Program-made: the position numbers and the translations under genes
From: Sphingobium naphthae
Lineage (GTDB): Bacteria; Pseudomonadota; Alphaproteobacteria; Sphingomonadales; Sphingomonadaceae
DNA length: 64,000 nucleotides
Assembly (NCBI RefSeq): GCF_020782235.1
Contig: NZ_JAJGNO010000001.1
Coordinates: forward strand, 399,007 to 463,006
Direction: 5' to 3'
The notes under the pieces: model-generated
Told to the model about the DNA's origin: nothing
What the model saw: the letters and a program-made list of their open reading frames with translations, nothing else
Database searches by the model: none
Shown: positions 50,914 through 59,188 of the stretch, piece after piece
Numbering within the stretch: position 1 is the first letter of the stretch
How the letters are laid out: every line of letters starts with the position of its first letter

Positions 50914-51384
50914 ATGAGCGTCGCCTTTCGTCGCGAGAGCGACGATGAACATATGGAGCCCAAGTTCGAGATCCCCCTTCCGCCCGGTCCCAATTGGGTG
51001 ACGGCGCGGGGCATGCGCATGACGCGGGAGACGGTGGCCGAACTGGAAGCGGTCGATATGACGGCGATGGACGAGGAAGCGGCGAAGAAGCACAAGCGCC
51101 TGCTGCGCTATTGGCGCACGCGACTGGCGACGGCGCTGGAGCAGCCGGTGCCGGATGGCGACGCCGTCGCCTTCGGCGCGTGCGTGACCTATCGGCTGAA
51201 CGGGCAGGACAAGCGCGTCGCCATCGTTGGCGATGACGAAGCCGATCCCAATGCCGGCCGCATCAGCTTTTCCTCGCCGCTCGCACGGGCGATGATGGAC
51301 GCCGAAGTGGGCGAGAAAGTCGATTTCGCGGGCAAGGCCGAGGCGATCGAGATTCTGGAGATCGCCGCCGCCAGCGCGAATTGA
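50914..51384 (+). CDS. GreA/GreB-type C-terminal domain protein
   Basis: A 156-residue protein. The C-terminal half, VAFGACVTYRLNGQDKRVAI then DEADPNAGRISFSSPLARAM and VGEKVDFAG, is the FKBP-like domain of transcription elongation factors GreA/GreB. The N-terminal coiled coil is shorter than in GreA, as in Rnk-like proteins, which contact RNA polymerase without stimulating transcript cleavage. It lies 53 bp after cobT and may be cotranscribed. Confidence 0.85.
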   Translation: MSVAFRRESDDEHMEPKFEIPLPPGPNWVTARGMRMTRETVAELEAVDMTAMDEEAAKKHKRLLRYWRTRLATALEQPVPDGDAVAFGACVTYRLNGQDKRVAIVGDDEADPNAGRISFSSPLARAMMDAEVGEKVDFAGKAEAIEILEIAAASAN

Positions 51385-51405
51385 CGCGGGCGGCAGGCGC
51401 AAAAA

Positions 51406-51437
51406 GAAAGCCCGCCGGTTTGCGCCGGCGGGCTTTC
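51406..51437. terminator. Bidirectional intrinsic terminator
   Basis: GAAAGCCCGCCGG (51406-51418) and its exact complement (51425-51437) form a 13-bp stem with a TTTGCG loop. On the plus strand it ends the Gre-like gene's transcript; on the minus strand the hairpin is followed by a CTTTCTTTTTG tract, a strong terminator for dps. It lies between convergent genes. Confidence 0.92.
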
Positions 51438-51457
51438 TTCATGGTGGCGTAAGGGCG

Positions 51458-51949
51458 TCAGGCGCCGCGGGCGGCTTCGAACAGGAACCACGCGCGCTCT
51501 TCGGCCTGGTCGGTCCAGTCGTCGACAATGCCTTCGGTCGCATTGTCGCCCGCTTCGGTCGCGGCGGCCTTCACCGCGCGGAAGCTTTCGACCAGCGCGA
51601 GATTGTCGTCGCGCAATTCCTTCAGCATGTCGGCGGGCGCGACGAAGTCGGCATCATTGTCCTTGACGGTCTGGTGCCGGGCGATGTCGCCGATCGAGCG
51701 CAGCGTGACATTGCCGGTCTTGCGCACGCGCTCGGCAATGAGGTCGGTGGTCGCCAGGATCTGCGTCGCCTGTTCGTCGAACATCAGATGATAGTCGCGA
51801 AAATGCGGCCCCGACACATGCCAGTGGAAATTCTTGGTCTTGAGATACAGGGCATAGCTGTCGGCCAGCGCCCCGTTGAGCGCTTCGGCAACGGACTTGG
51901 TTTCGTTGCTCTTCAGATCAGTGGGCGTCTGGAGATCGGGAGCAGTCAT
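51458..51949 (-). CDS. dps: Dps-family DNA-protecting ferritin
   Basis: A 163-residue Dps protein. KNFHWHVSGPHFRDYHLMFD (about residues 39-58) holds the histidine and aspartate ligands of the ferroxidase site; the C-terminal helix has DDWTDQAEERAWFLFEA. Dps dodecamers oxidise iron with peroxide and shield DNA. The start at 51949 has GAGGATAT upstream; the longer open frame is non-coding. The terminator at 51.4 kb ends it. Confidence 0.93.
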   Translation of the reverse strand: MTAPDLQTPTDLKSNETKSVAEALNGALADSYALYLKTKNFHWHVSGPHFRDYHLMFDEQATQILATTDLIAERVRKTGNVTLRSIGDIARHQTVKDNDADFVAPADMLKELRDDNLALVESFRAVKAAATEAGDNATEGIVDDWTDQAEERAWFLFEAARGA

Positions 51950-52050
51950 GCAATATCCTCCTGTTCGCGGGAATTGGTTTCGCTCATATAATGATCGTTC
52001 CGGCCGATGGTGCCATTTTTTCTGGCGATCAGGCTGATGAACTTTGTCGA

Positions 52051-52617
52051 TCAGAGCAGGCCCGTCGCCGCCAGCCCAAGCCCGGCGCCGATAAGCAGGA
52101 GCAAGCCGCCGCCGGTCCAGCGGATCGCGCGCATCGGCAGGGCGGCCATCAACTGCGCGCGGAGCAGCACGACCGGCACAAGAGCGACGATAACGCCGAT
52201 GGCGCCGCCAATGGCGGCGAGCCAAGGATCGCCGGTGCGGGTGGCGATGCCCAGGATCAGTAATTGGGGGCCGTCGCCGAAGCCCAGGATGAACAGGCCG
52301 AGCGCGGTCGTGAGAAAGGGGCCGGTCGGCCAGCCGTCGAGCGTATCGGGCGGCGACACGCGCCAGAGCAGCCCGATACCCAGGAACAGGGTGGCGAGCG
52401 CAAGGAAGAGCAAGCGCGCATCGGGGCCCAGCATCGGGCCGATCCAGGCGCCGGCGAAGGCGGAGATGGCGGCGTTGGCGAGAGCGGCGACGATGATCCC
52501 GGCGATCACCGCGCGGTTCCGGTCATAGCGGGTGGCGAGCGCCAGCACGAGCCACTGGCTCTTGTCGCCCATTTCGCCGAGCAGGCAGCCGAGCAGGGCG
52601 GTCAGCAGGGCATCCAT
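52051..52617 (-). CDS. GDT1/TMEM165-family membrane protein
   Basis: A 188-residue protein with six hydrophobic helices. The first conserved motif, LGEMGDKSQWLVLAL (about residues 13-27), is intact (E-x-G-D-K-S). The second reads LGFGDGPQLLIL (about 108-119): the glutamate, lysine and serine/threonine of the family motif are replaced by Gly, Gly and Pro. Family members transport Mn2+ or Ca2+; the altered second site may change transport. Neighbouring dps is iron-related, which may be coincidence. Confidence 0.82.
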   Translation of the reverse strand: MDALLTALLGCLLGEMGDKSQWLVLALATRYDRNRAVIAGIIVAALANAAISAFAGAWIGPMLGPDARLLFLALATLFLGIGLLWRVSPPDTLDGWPTGPFLTTALGLFILGFGDGPQLLILGIATRTGDPWLAAIGGAIGVIVALVPVVLLRAQLMAALPMRAIRWTGGGLLLLIGAGLGLAATGLL

Positions 52618-52632
52618 GCGCGCGCGCCGGCG

Positions 52633-52950
52633 TCAGGCGCGCAGCGGAACGACCGTGGCGGACGCGGCGACCGGCTGGAAGAGCGGCGCGAGCCTGTCCG
52701 CGCCGATCGCCTCGCGCATGCGGTCGAGGTAGGAAAGCACCACAGGGCCCAGGCCGTGCAGCGACAGCGCGCTTTCCAGCGTGCCGGCGAGGCCCTCCAC
52801 TTCGTCGAGGTGAAAGGCGCGGGCGATATGGCGGATCTGGTCGACTTCATCGTGGAGCCGCAGCGCCGACACATGGCCGCGTTCGCCCGCCAGCCCGTCC
52901 ACCCGGCGCAGAAGGTCGGCCTGGATCGCTAGCATCGGGTCATGTCGCAT
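52633..52950 (-). CDS. Small helical protein, unknown function
   Basis: A 105-residue soluble protein, mostly helical (LLRRVDGLAGERGHVSALRL, ...YLDRMREAIGADRLAPLF). It starts at the ATG at 52950, with GGGAG about nine bases upstream; the longer frame to 53070 looks non-coding. The gene before it on this strand is GDT1-like, 15 bp downstream of its stop. No family recognised, but composition is coding. Confidence 0.6.
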   Translation of the reverse strand: MRHDPMLAIQADLLRRVDGLAGERGHVSALRLHDEVDQIRHIARAFHLDEVEGLAGTLESALSLHGLGPVVLSYLDRMREAIGADRLAPLFQPVAASATVVPLRA

Positions 52951-53139
52951 CAGATTCACTCCCGTCCCCTGTGATGGCCATGCTAGGAGCGCGACCGTTA
53001 AAGCCGCGTAAAGCCTGCGCGCTTCGACCCCACGGCCTTGACAGCAACGCGAATCTGGCCCATGGGGCACCGCTGAAACGGGGCGGTCCGAAACGGGCCG
53101 CTTTTCTTTTTACGCATTTTACGACCAGGGAATAGGGCC

Positions 53140-53307
53140 ATGGCCAAGCCGGCAACCGTCAAGATCCGTCTCGTCAGCTCGGCTGACACTGGCTTCTTCT
53201 ACGTGACGAAGAAGAATCCCCGCACGAAGACCGAGAAGCTGAGCTTCCGCAAGTACGACCCGGTCGCGCGCAAGCATGTCGAGTTCAAGGAAGCCAAGAT
53301 CAAGTAA
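53140..53307 (+). CDS. rpmG: 50S ribosomal protein L33
   Basis: A 55-residue protein, [20 protein letters not shown] at the start and [19 protein letters not shown] at the end, the alphaproteobacterial L33 without the zinc cysteines. GGGAATAGGG precedes its ATG. Upstream, TTGACA at 53038-53043 may be a -35 box, but the -10 region is poor. A terminator follows at 53362. Confidence 0.96.
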   Translation: MAKPATVKIRLVSSADTGFFYVTKKNPRTKTEKLSFRKYDPVARKHVEFKEAKIK

Positions 53308-53361
53308 GCCGCTGCGGGCGTCACGCCCGCGCGCCTGATCGTCCGGTTGTTCCGAACAGGC

Positions 53362-53393
53362 AAGGCCCGTCCCGATAAGGGAGCGGGCCTTTT
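53362..53393 (+). terminator. Intrinsic terminator of rpmG
   Basis: AAGGCCCG and CGGGCCTT form an eight-base stem; inside it CCC and GGG also pair around GATAA. The stem runs directly into TTTTGC. It is 54 bp after the rpmG stop. Confidence 0.88.
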
Positions 53394-53435
53394 GCTGTTG
53401 CCGCGACCATTGGCCGTGGCGGTATGGGCAGAAAG

Positions 53436-53466
53436 AAGGGGCGCTCCTTGCGGAACGCCCCTTTTT
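53436..53466. terminator. Bidirectional terminator between rpmG and phoX
   Basis: AAGGGGCG (53436-53443) pairs with CGCCCCTT (53456-53463), followed by TTT on the plus strand; the minus strand has CTTCTTTC after the stem. It is 44 bp beyond the phoX stop and can end both the rpmG readthrough and the phoX transcript. Confidence 0.82.
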
Positions 53467-53509
53467 CTTCTGTCCCCTCCCGCAAAGGAGAGGGGACAGG
53501 TGCCCGGGC

Positions 53510-55378
53510 TTAGTTGCCGATCGGCGTGGCGTCGTCGCGGCGCACGACGATGGTCGAGGAGCGCGGCTCTTCGCCATCGACGGGCCAGTTGCCGGTCGGG
53601 TGCTGGATGTTGATGAAGAAGTTGGTGAGGTCCGGCGTGTAGGCGATGCCGGTGATTTCGCAGCCTTCCGGGCCGACCAGGAAGCGCATCGATTCCTTCG
53701 ACTCCTGGTCGATGTAGAACATCGCATTATGGCCGAACACGTCCTCGATGCTGGTGTCGGGCTTGCCCGACGTGCCGGGGATCGAGTGGTCGGTCTGGAC
53801 CCACAGGCGACCCTGGGGGTCGATGCGGATGCCGTCGGGGCTGGAGAAGGTGTCGCCGTTGATGTCGCCTTCCAGATCGTCCCCGAAACCGGCCAGTTCC
53901 GGATCGCCCGCCAGCAGGAAGATTTCCCAGCTGAAGCTGGTCGCGAGGGGCGAATCGCCCTCTTCCTTGAACTTGATGATGTGGCCGTGGCGGTTCTGGG
54001 TCCGCGGGTTGGCGGCGTCGGTCGATGCGCGGCTGCTGTTGTTGGTCAGCGTCACGAAGATCGCGCTGTTGTCGGGCGCGACCGTGATCCATTCCGGACG
54101 GTCCATGACGGTGCCGCCAGCGACGCGCGCGGCCGAGATGGTGTTGACCAGCACCTGCGCCTGATTGTTGAAGTCGACGATGGTCGGTTCGGGCGGCGTG
54201 GTGAACTGGCTGACATTGCCCGGATCCGAAGCGCCGGCGGTCAGGCCGTTCTGCCCCTGGACCAGAGCGCGCCATTCGCCGGTGCCGTCGCCGTTGAAGC
54301 GCGCGACATAGAGCGTGCCATGGTCGAGCATGTCGGTGTTGGCGGCGCGATTGCTGCTGCTGTAGGCGCGTTCGCACACGAACTTGTAGATGCAGCCCGG
54401 CGTGCCGTCATGGCCCATGTAGAACGCCACGCGGCTGTCGCTGTCGGCCATATAGGCGACATTTTCATGGTCGAACCGGCCGAGCGCGGTGCGCTTGGTG
54501 GGCGCGGCCAGCTCTTGATAAGGGTCGATTTCGACCACCCAGCCGTAATTTTCCTCCGGCTGCGTCGGGTCGAGATAATTGTCCGTCGTTTCCTCGCAGG
54601 TGAGGTAGGTGCCCCAGGGGGTGCGGCCCGACGAGCAGTTGTTGAGCATGCCCTTGATCGTGCCCGACAGCAGGCCCGACGCGGGGCCGCTGGCCTTGTA
54701 GCTGCTGTTGCCGGTGTAGCGCTTGTTATACCGGGAATCGGCCTTCACCGACCAGGTGCCGTCCGACGCCTTGGCCACTTCGACCACGCCGATGCCCACC
54801 GCCGACAGGGCCAGCGCCTTCTGCGCGGCCGTGGCGGTGTCGGCGTCATAGTCGCCGTCCATCAGGATGTTGAAGTCGGGATATTCGAAGTTGATGGCGA
54901 GCAGGCCGCCGCTGTTGGCGTCGGTGCCCGACAGTTCGAAATATTCCATGCCGTCATGGTTGCCGCCGGCCCATTTTTCGGCCTGATCGGGCGTCGGATA
55001 GTCGCCGGCATAGGCGGTGCCGGCCTCGATCGAATCGCCGGCCTTCAGCAGCACCTGCACGGTGTAGCCAGTCGGGACGGTGACGGTGTCGTTCAGATTT
55101 TCGGCCACCGGGGTGAAGCTGATGCCGTAGCTGGGGGTCGGGGTGGGCGTGGGCGTCGGGGTGGGCGTGGGCGTCGGGCTGCTGTCATCATCGTCATCGT
55201 CGCAGGCCGCGAGCGCGCCGAGCATCGGCAGGATCGAAAGGCCGAGCAGGCCGTTCTTGAGGACGGTGCGACGCGCCGGATTGGCGGCGACGATCGCTTC
55301 CAGGCTGTTGTCGCCCATATCGATGGTGGGCTGCGCGGCGCGCGTGCGCGCGCGCGCCTCGTCGGTTAGATGAGACAT
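53510..55378 (-). CDS. phoX: PhoX-family alkaline phosphatase (DUF839)
   Basis: A 622-residue secreted phosphatase. A Tat signal with ARRTVLKNGLLGLSILPMLG (about residues 34-53) is followed by an acidic DDDDDD run and a (Thr-Pro)n linker (about 66-82). The catalytic domain includes LAINFEYPDFNI, WGTYLTCEETTDNY, RFDHENVAYM and the C-terminal FSSPDGIRIDPQGRLW, which belong to the Ca2+/Fe3+-dependent PhoX type. It releases phosphate from organic esters in the periplasm. A Pho box lies upstream (55482-55510). Confidence 0.92.
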   Translation of the reverse strand: MSHLTDEARARTRAAQPTIDMGDNSLEAIVAANPARRTVLKNGLLGLSILPMLGALAACDDDDDDSSPTPTPTPTPTPTPTPSYGISFTPVAENLNDTVTVPTGYTVQVLLKAGDSIEAGTAYAGDYPTPDQAEKWAGGNHDGMEYFELSGTDANSGGLLAINFEYPDFNILMDGDYDADTATAAQKALALSAVGIGVVEVAKASDGTWSVKADSRYNKRYTGNSSYKASGPASGLLSGTIKGMLNNCSSGRTPWGTYLTCEETTDNYLDPTQPEENYGWVVEIDPYQELAAPTKRTALGRFDHENVAYMADSDSRVAFYMGHDGTPGCIYKFVCERAYSSSNRAANTDMLDHGTLYVARFNGDGTGEWRALVQGQNGLTAGASDPGNVSQFTTPPEPTIVDFNNQAQVLVNTISAARVAGGTVMDRPEWITVAPDNSAIFVTLTNNSSRASTDAANPRTQNRHGHIIKFKEEGDSPLATSFSWEIFLLAGDPELAGFGDDLEGDINGDTFSSPDGIRIDPQGRLWVQTDHSIPGTSGKPDTSIEDVFGHNAMFYIDQESKESMRFLVGPEGCEITGIAYTPDLTNFFINIQHPTGNWPVDGEEPRSSTIVVRRDDATPIGN

Positions 55379-55481
55379 ATGATCTACCCCTGTGGTCCAG
55401 GCTGTCGGCGGAAGGCCGCGCCATGGCGCAGGGGGGTGGCAGACGGGAATGACGGCAGGACTTCCGAACGATGGCCGCGCC

Positions 55482-55510
55482 GTGAAAGGCCGATGACAGC
55501 CCGATGACAG
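55482..55510 (-). promoter_or_regulatory. Pho box upstream of phoX
   Basis: On the minus strand CTGTCAT at 55510-55504 and again at 55499-55493 are separated by four bases (CGGG), matching the PhoB consensus of two CTGTCA-type heptamers 11 bp apart; a third, weaker unit CTTTCAC follows at 55488-55482 with the same 11-bp step. It lies about 104 bp before the phoX start. Phosphate starvation should therefore induce phoX through PhoB. Confidence 0.8.
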
Positions 55511-55521
55511 CGCGCGGATCC

Positions 55522-55884
55522 CTACAGAAGCGCGTTCACCTGCTCGACGAACCGCAGCACCGATATGGGTTTGGACACATAGGCGTCGGCGCCCGCGCCC
55601 CGGATCCGATCCTCGTCGCCCTGGCCGGCATAGGCGGTCACCGCCATGATCGGAACCGCCGAAAGCCGCGCATCCGCCTTGAGCGACAGGATCAGCTCAT
55701 ACCCGCTGACATGGGGCAGGTGAATGTCGGTGATGACGAGGTCAGGCAGGAATTCACCCGCTTCGCGCAGCACGTCGCGCCCGTCGCGCAGCGGCAGGAC
55801 GTCATGCCCATGCGCCCGCAGCAGATCGCAAAAAAGTTTGAGATTAAGTTCGTTGTCCTCGACAACGAGCACGCGCTTTGCCAC
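55522..55884 (-). CDS. divK: DivK-like single-domain response regulator
   Basis: A 120-residue receiver domain. The acidic pocket is VVEDNELN, the phosphoacceptor is the aspartate in LVITDIHLPHVSGYEL (near 53), the switch threonine is in IMAVTAYAG and the lysine is in YVSKPISV (near 105). DivK regulates cell-cycle kinases in alphaproteobacteria. It is divergent from a DUF3572 gene, as in other alphaproteobacterial divK loci, which supports the assignment. Confidence 0.9.
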   Translation of the reverse strand: MAKRVLVVEDNELNLKLFCDLLRAHGHDVLPLRDGRDVLREAGEFLPDLVITDIHLPHVSGYELILSLKADARLSAVPIMAVTAYAGQGDEDRIRGAGADAYVSKPISVLRFVEQVNALL

Positions 55885-55947
55885 CAGTCACTCGCCAATC
55901 ATTGTGAAGCGCGCCCTGCCCGACCGCTTCCCCGCCAGAGGCCCATC

Positions 55948-56247
55948 ATGCGTCCCGACAGCCCGAATCGCAAGCCGGATAGCAGTTCGCCAGAGAGCCA
56001 TGATCCCGCGATGCTGGCGCTGCTGGCGCTTGGCTGGACACTGGCCGACGATGCGCGCGCCGACCGGTTGCTGGCGCTGACCGGAATGGACGCCGCCACG
56101 TTGCGGGCAGGCGTCGGCGACCCGACGATCCTGGCGGCGGTGCTGGGCTTCCTGGCCGATCATGAGCCCGACCTGGTCGCCTGCGCCGCGGCGATCGACA
56201 CCAGCCCCGCCGCCCTGATCGCGGCGCAGGAGAGACTGAACCGATGA
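55948..56247 (+). CDS. DUF3572-family protein
   Basis: A 99-residue protein of DUF3572: AMLALLALGWTLADDARADR and LLALTGMDAATLRAGVGDPT are typical, with ILAAVLGFLADHEPDLVACA following. The family is confined largely to alphaproteobacteria and commonly lies next to divK. The start at 55948 has AGAGG seven bases upstream. It overlaps the next gene by four bases. Function unknown. Confidence 0.82.
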   Translation: MRPDSPNRKPDSSSPESHDPAMLALLALGWTLADDARADRLLALTGMDAATLRAGVGDPTILAAVLGFLADHEPDLVACAAAIDTSPAALIAAQERLNR

Positions 56248-56897
56248 GCCGCCCCCTGATCATCACGGACTGCGACGAAGTGCTGTTGCACATGGTCGTG
56301 CCGTTCCGCCAGTGGCTGGACGAGACGCATGACGTGCATTTCGACATGCACGACCGCAGCTTCGCCGAAGCGCTGCGCCACAAGGATAGCGGCGAGCCGC
56401 TGGAGCGCGAACTGGTGTGGCAGCTGCTGATCGGCTTCTTCGACACCGAAATGCACCGGCAGGCGCCGATCGCGGGAGCCGTGGAAGCGCTGCTGCGCCT
56501 GTCGCGCATCGCCGACATCGAAGTGCTGACCAATATCGGCGAGCGCCACCACGGGCAGAGGGTCGAACAGCTGGCGTCCCACGGCCTGGCGCTGCCGGTC
56601 CATTGGAACCAGGGGGGCAAGGGCCGGCCGCTGGCCGCGATTGTCGCCGCGCGCCAGCCGAGCGTCACCCTGTTCATCGACGATCTGGCAGACCATCATC
56701 ATTCGGTCGCGACTCATGCGCCGGACGTATGGCGGCTGCACATGGTGGGCGAGCCGGAAATCGCCGCCGGCGTCCCCGCCGCCCCCTATGCCCATGCGCG
56801 CATCGACGATTGGGCGAGCGCCGAGACTTGGATCACGCAAAGGCTGGCGCAAGGGCCGGCCCCCACCGACAGCCTCATCACAGGAGCCACCGCATGA
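56244..56897 (+). CDS. HAD-superfamily hydrolase-like protein
   Basis: A 217-residue protein with the HAD motif I as IITDCDEVLLHMV (aspartates at residues 9 and 11) and motif IV as LFIDDLADHHHS. The intervening helical cap is short. HAD proteins are mostly phosphatases; no substrate can be named. Coupled at both ends (ATGA overlaps) to DUF3572 and RidA genes. Confidence 0.8.
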   Translation: MSRPLIITDCDEVLLHMVVPFRQWLDETHDVHFDMHDRSFAEALRHKDSGEPLERELVWQLLIGFFDTEMHRQAPIAGAVEALLRLSRIADIEVLTNIGERHHGQRVEQLASHGLALPVHWNQGGKGRPLAAIVAARQPSVTLFIDDLADHHHSVATHAPDVWRLHMVGEPEIAAGVPAAPYAHARIDDWASAETWITQRLAQGPAPTDSLITGATA

Positions 56898-57355
56898 GCA
56901 TCGACGCCCGCCTTTCCGAACTCGGCATCACCCTGCCCCAGCCAGCCGCGCCCGTCGCCGCCTATGTGCCCGCGGTCGAGGCCAATGGCCTGCTGCACAT
57001 CAGCGGACAGATCGCGCTGGCGCCCGACGGGCTGATGACCGGTCGGCTGGGCGAGGACCGCGACCTCGACTATGGCGTCGCCGCCGCGCGCATATGCGGC
57101 CTCAACCTCATCGCCCAGATGAAGGCGGCGCTGGGTTCGCTCGACCGGGTCGAGCGGATCGTGAAGCTGGGCGCCTTCATCAGCAGCACGGCGGATTTCA
57201 CCGACCAGCCCAAGGTCGCCAATGGCGCGTCGGAACTGATGGTGGATGTCTTCGGCGACGCGGGCAAGCATGCGCGCAGCGCCGTGGGCGTCCCGGTGCT
57301 GCCGCTGGGCGCAGTGGTGGAAATCGACGCGATCGTCCTTGTCCGCCCGGCCTGA
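56894..57355 (+). CDS. RidA/YjgF-family protein
   Basis: A 153-residue RidA-like protein. ISGQIALAPDGLMTGRLGED and the C-terminal LPLGAVVEIDAIVLV are characteristic; the arginine that RidA uses for imine hydrolysis is not in its usual position near the C-terminus (ARSAVGVPVLPLG occurs instead of RxxVxVxxLP). It is nearer to the long YjgF subgroup of unknown activity. In an operon with HAD and GDPD genes. Confidence 0.85.
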   Translation: MSIDARLSELGITLPQPAAPVAAYVPAVEANGLLHISGQIALAPDGLMTGRLGEDRDLDYGVAAARICGLNLIAQMKAALGSLDRVERIVKLGAFISSTADFTDQPKVANGASELMVDVFGDAGKHARSAVGVPVLPLGAVVEIDAIVLVRPA

Positions 57356-58058
57356 CGCGCACTTCCTGACCGCCCGGCCCTTTGCTCATCGCGGGTTGCA
57401 CGGGCCGGGCGTAAGCGAAAATGGCATGGCGGCCTTCGACGCCGCCATCGCCGCCGGCCATGGCATCGAATGCGACGTGCGGGCGAGCCGCGACGGCGTC
57501 GCCTTCATCTTTCATGACGCCGACCTTCAGCGCATGACCGGCCAGCCCGGCCGTATCGCGGCGCTGCCGGCCGCGGCGCTGGACCAGATGCGCCTGCCCG
57601 ACGGCGGCGCGATCCCGCGCCTGTCGGCGCTGCTGGCGCGCTGCGAGGGGCGCGTGCCGATGCTGGTGGAGATCAAGGCGCCGGGGCGGCACGTCGCGGC
57701 GTTGTGTGCGGCCGTGGCGCGCGATCTGGCCGAGTGGTCCGACGCGCCGATCGCGATCATGTCCTTCAACCCGCATGTGCTGCGCTATTTTGCCCGACAG
57801 CGAAAGCGACAGCTGCGCGGGCTGGTCGTGACCCAGCAGAATAAGGGCGCCGTGCGCGGGCGGATCGAACGCGCCCTTGCACTTTGGCTGGGGAGACCCG
57901 ATTTTCTGGCTTGTGACATTCGCGACCTGCCATCGCCCTTCGCCGATCATGCCCGCCGCCGGGGATTGCCCGTGCTGAGCTGGACCGTGCGCAGCCCGGC
58001 CGACCATGCGCGCGCGGGGCGCCATGCCGACCAGATCATCTATGAGGACGGCGCATGA
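57339..58058 (+). CDS. Glycerophosphodiester phosphodiesterase
   Basis: A 239-residue GDPD of the TIM-barrel fold. FAHRGLHGPGVSENGMAAFD carries the first catalytic histidine and the EN pair; ECDVRASRDGVAFIFHDADL the second histidine and Asp; PMLVEIKAPG the glutamate and lysine. It hydrolyses deacylated phospholipids. The start is uncertain: a TTG at 57339 overlaps the RidA gene by 17 bp. It overlaps the next gene by ATGA. Confidence 0.86.
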   Translation: MSARPDAHFLTARPFAHRGLHGPGVSENGMAAFDAAIAAGHGIECDVRASRDGVAFIFHDADLQRMTGQPGRIAALPAAALDQMRLPDGGAIPRLSALLARCEGRVPMLVEIKAPGRHVAALCAAVARDLAEWSDAPIAIMSFNPHVLRYFARQRKRQLRGLVVTQQNKGAVRGRIERALALWLGRPDFLACDIRDLPSPFADHARRRGLPVLSWTVRSPADHARAGRHADQIIYEDGA

Positions 58059-59188
58059 CGGATGTCGTCGTGCGGATCGCCAATGGCGTCGCGGACCTGC
58101 CCCGGGACGAATGGGACGCCTGCGCCGGGGCGGACAATCCCTTTGTCAGCTGGGATTTCCTGGCCGCGCTGGAGCGATCAGGCAGCGTCGGCGGCGCAAC
58201 CGGATGGCAGCCGCTGCCGCTGGTCATCGACGATGGCGATGGGCGAATCGCCGCCGCTGCGCCGCTCTACGCCAAGAGCCATAGCCAGGGTGAATATGTG
58301 TTCGACCATGGCTGGGCCGACGCCTGGGAGCGGGCGGGCGGGCGTTATTATCCCAAGATCCAGATCGCCGCGCCTTTTTCGCCCGTGCCGGGGCCGCGCC
58401 TGCTGCTGCGCGACGCCGCGCTCGCTCCGGCGCTGATTGCGGGCATCGAGACGCTGGTCGAGCGCAACCGCCTGTCGTCCGCCCATGCGACCTTCGTCGC
58501 GCCGGAACAGGTGCCGCTGTTCGAGGCGGCGGGCTGGCTGATCCGCGAGGACAGCCAGTTCCATTGGACCAATCGCGGCTATGGCGGGTTCGAGGATTTC
58601 CTGGCCGACCTGTCGAGCGAGAAGCGCAAGAATATCCGCAAGGAACGCCGGCGCGCGGTCGAGGGGCTGGAGATCGTCCACCTGAGCGGCGACGAGTTGA
58701 CCGAAGCGCATTGGGATATTTTCTGGGATTTCTACCAGGATACCGGCGCGCGCAAATGGGGGCAGCCCTATCTGACCCGCGCCTTCTTCTCCATCCTGGG
58801 CAAGACGATGGCGGACCGGGTCTTGCTGATGCTCGCCCTGCGCGACGGGCGGCCGATCGCGGGCGCGCTCAATCTGGTCGGCGGCGACACGCTCTATGGC
58901 CGTTACTGGGGCTGCGTCGAGGACGTGCCCAACCTGCATTTCGAGCTTTGCTATTATCAGGCGATCGACGTCGCCATCGCGCGCGGGCTGCACAAGGTGG
59001 AGGCCGGCGCCCAGGGCGGGCACAAGCTGGCGCGCGGCTATGCGCCCGAACCCACCTGGTCAGCCCACTACATCCCCAATCCCGGGTTCAGGCGCGCGGT
59101 CGCCGGCTTTCTGACGGCCGAACGCGAGGATGTGCAGCGCGACCGGCAATGGCTGGCGCAGCGCACTCCATTCCGCAAGGGCGACTGA
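58055..59188 (+). CDS. GNAT-fold/FemAB-like protein (DUF482)
   Basis: A 377-residue soluble protein. DNPFVSWDFLAALERSGSVG near the N-terminus and YYPKIQIAAPFSPVPGPRLL are typical of DUF482, and the C-terminal half (NLHFELCYYQAIDVAI; HKVEAGAQGGHKLARGY) matches the FemAB-like acyltransferase fold. Members are proposed to transfer acyl or aminoacyl groups; the substrate is not known. It ends one base from the Sel1 gene on the other strand. Confidence 0.84.
   Translation: MTDVVVRIANGVADLPRDEWDACAGADNPFVSWDFLAALERSGSVGGATGWQPLPLVIDDGDGRIAAAAPLYAKSHSQGEYVFDHGWADAWERAGGRYYPKIQIAAPFSPVPGPRLLLRDAALAPALIAGIETLVERNRLSSAHATFVAPEQVPLFEAAGWLIREDSQFHWTNRGYGGFEDFLADLSSEKRKNIRKERRRAVEGLEIVHLSGDELTEAHWDIFWDFYQDTGARKWGQPYLTRAFFSILGKTMADRVLLMLALRDGRPIAGALNLVGGDTLYGRYWGCVEDVPNLHFELCYYQAIDVAIARGLHKVEAGAQGGHKLARGYAPEPTWSAHYIPNPGFRRAVAGFLTAEREDVQRDRQWLAQRTPFRKGD

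Noticed and set aside
55130..55185. Repeat units considered as a CRISPR array
   Set aside because: The units are contiguous without spacers and encode the Thr-Pro linker of PhoX in frame. No other CRISPR-like spacing was seen in the window.
53600..55369. A 589-codon open frame on the plus strand
   Set aside because: Antisense to phoX. Val/Gly/Arg-rich with no motif; phoX has signal, linker and family motifs.
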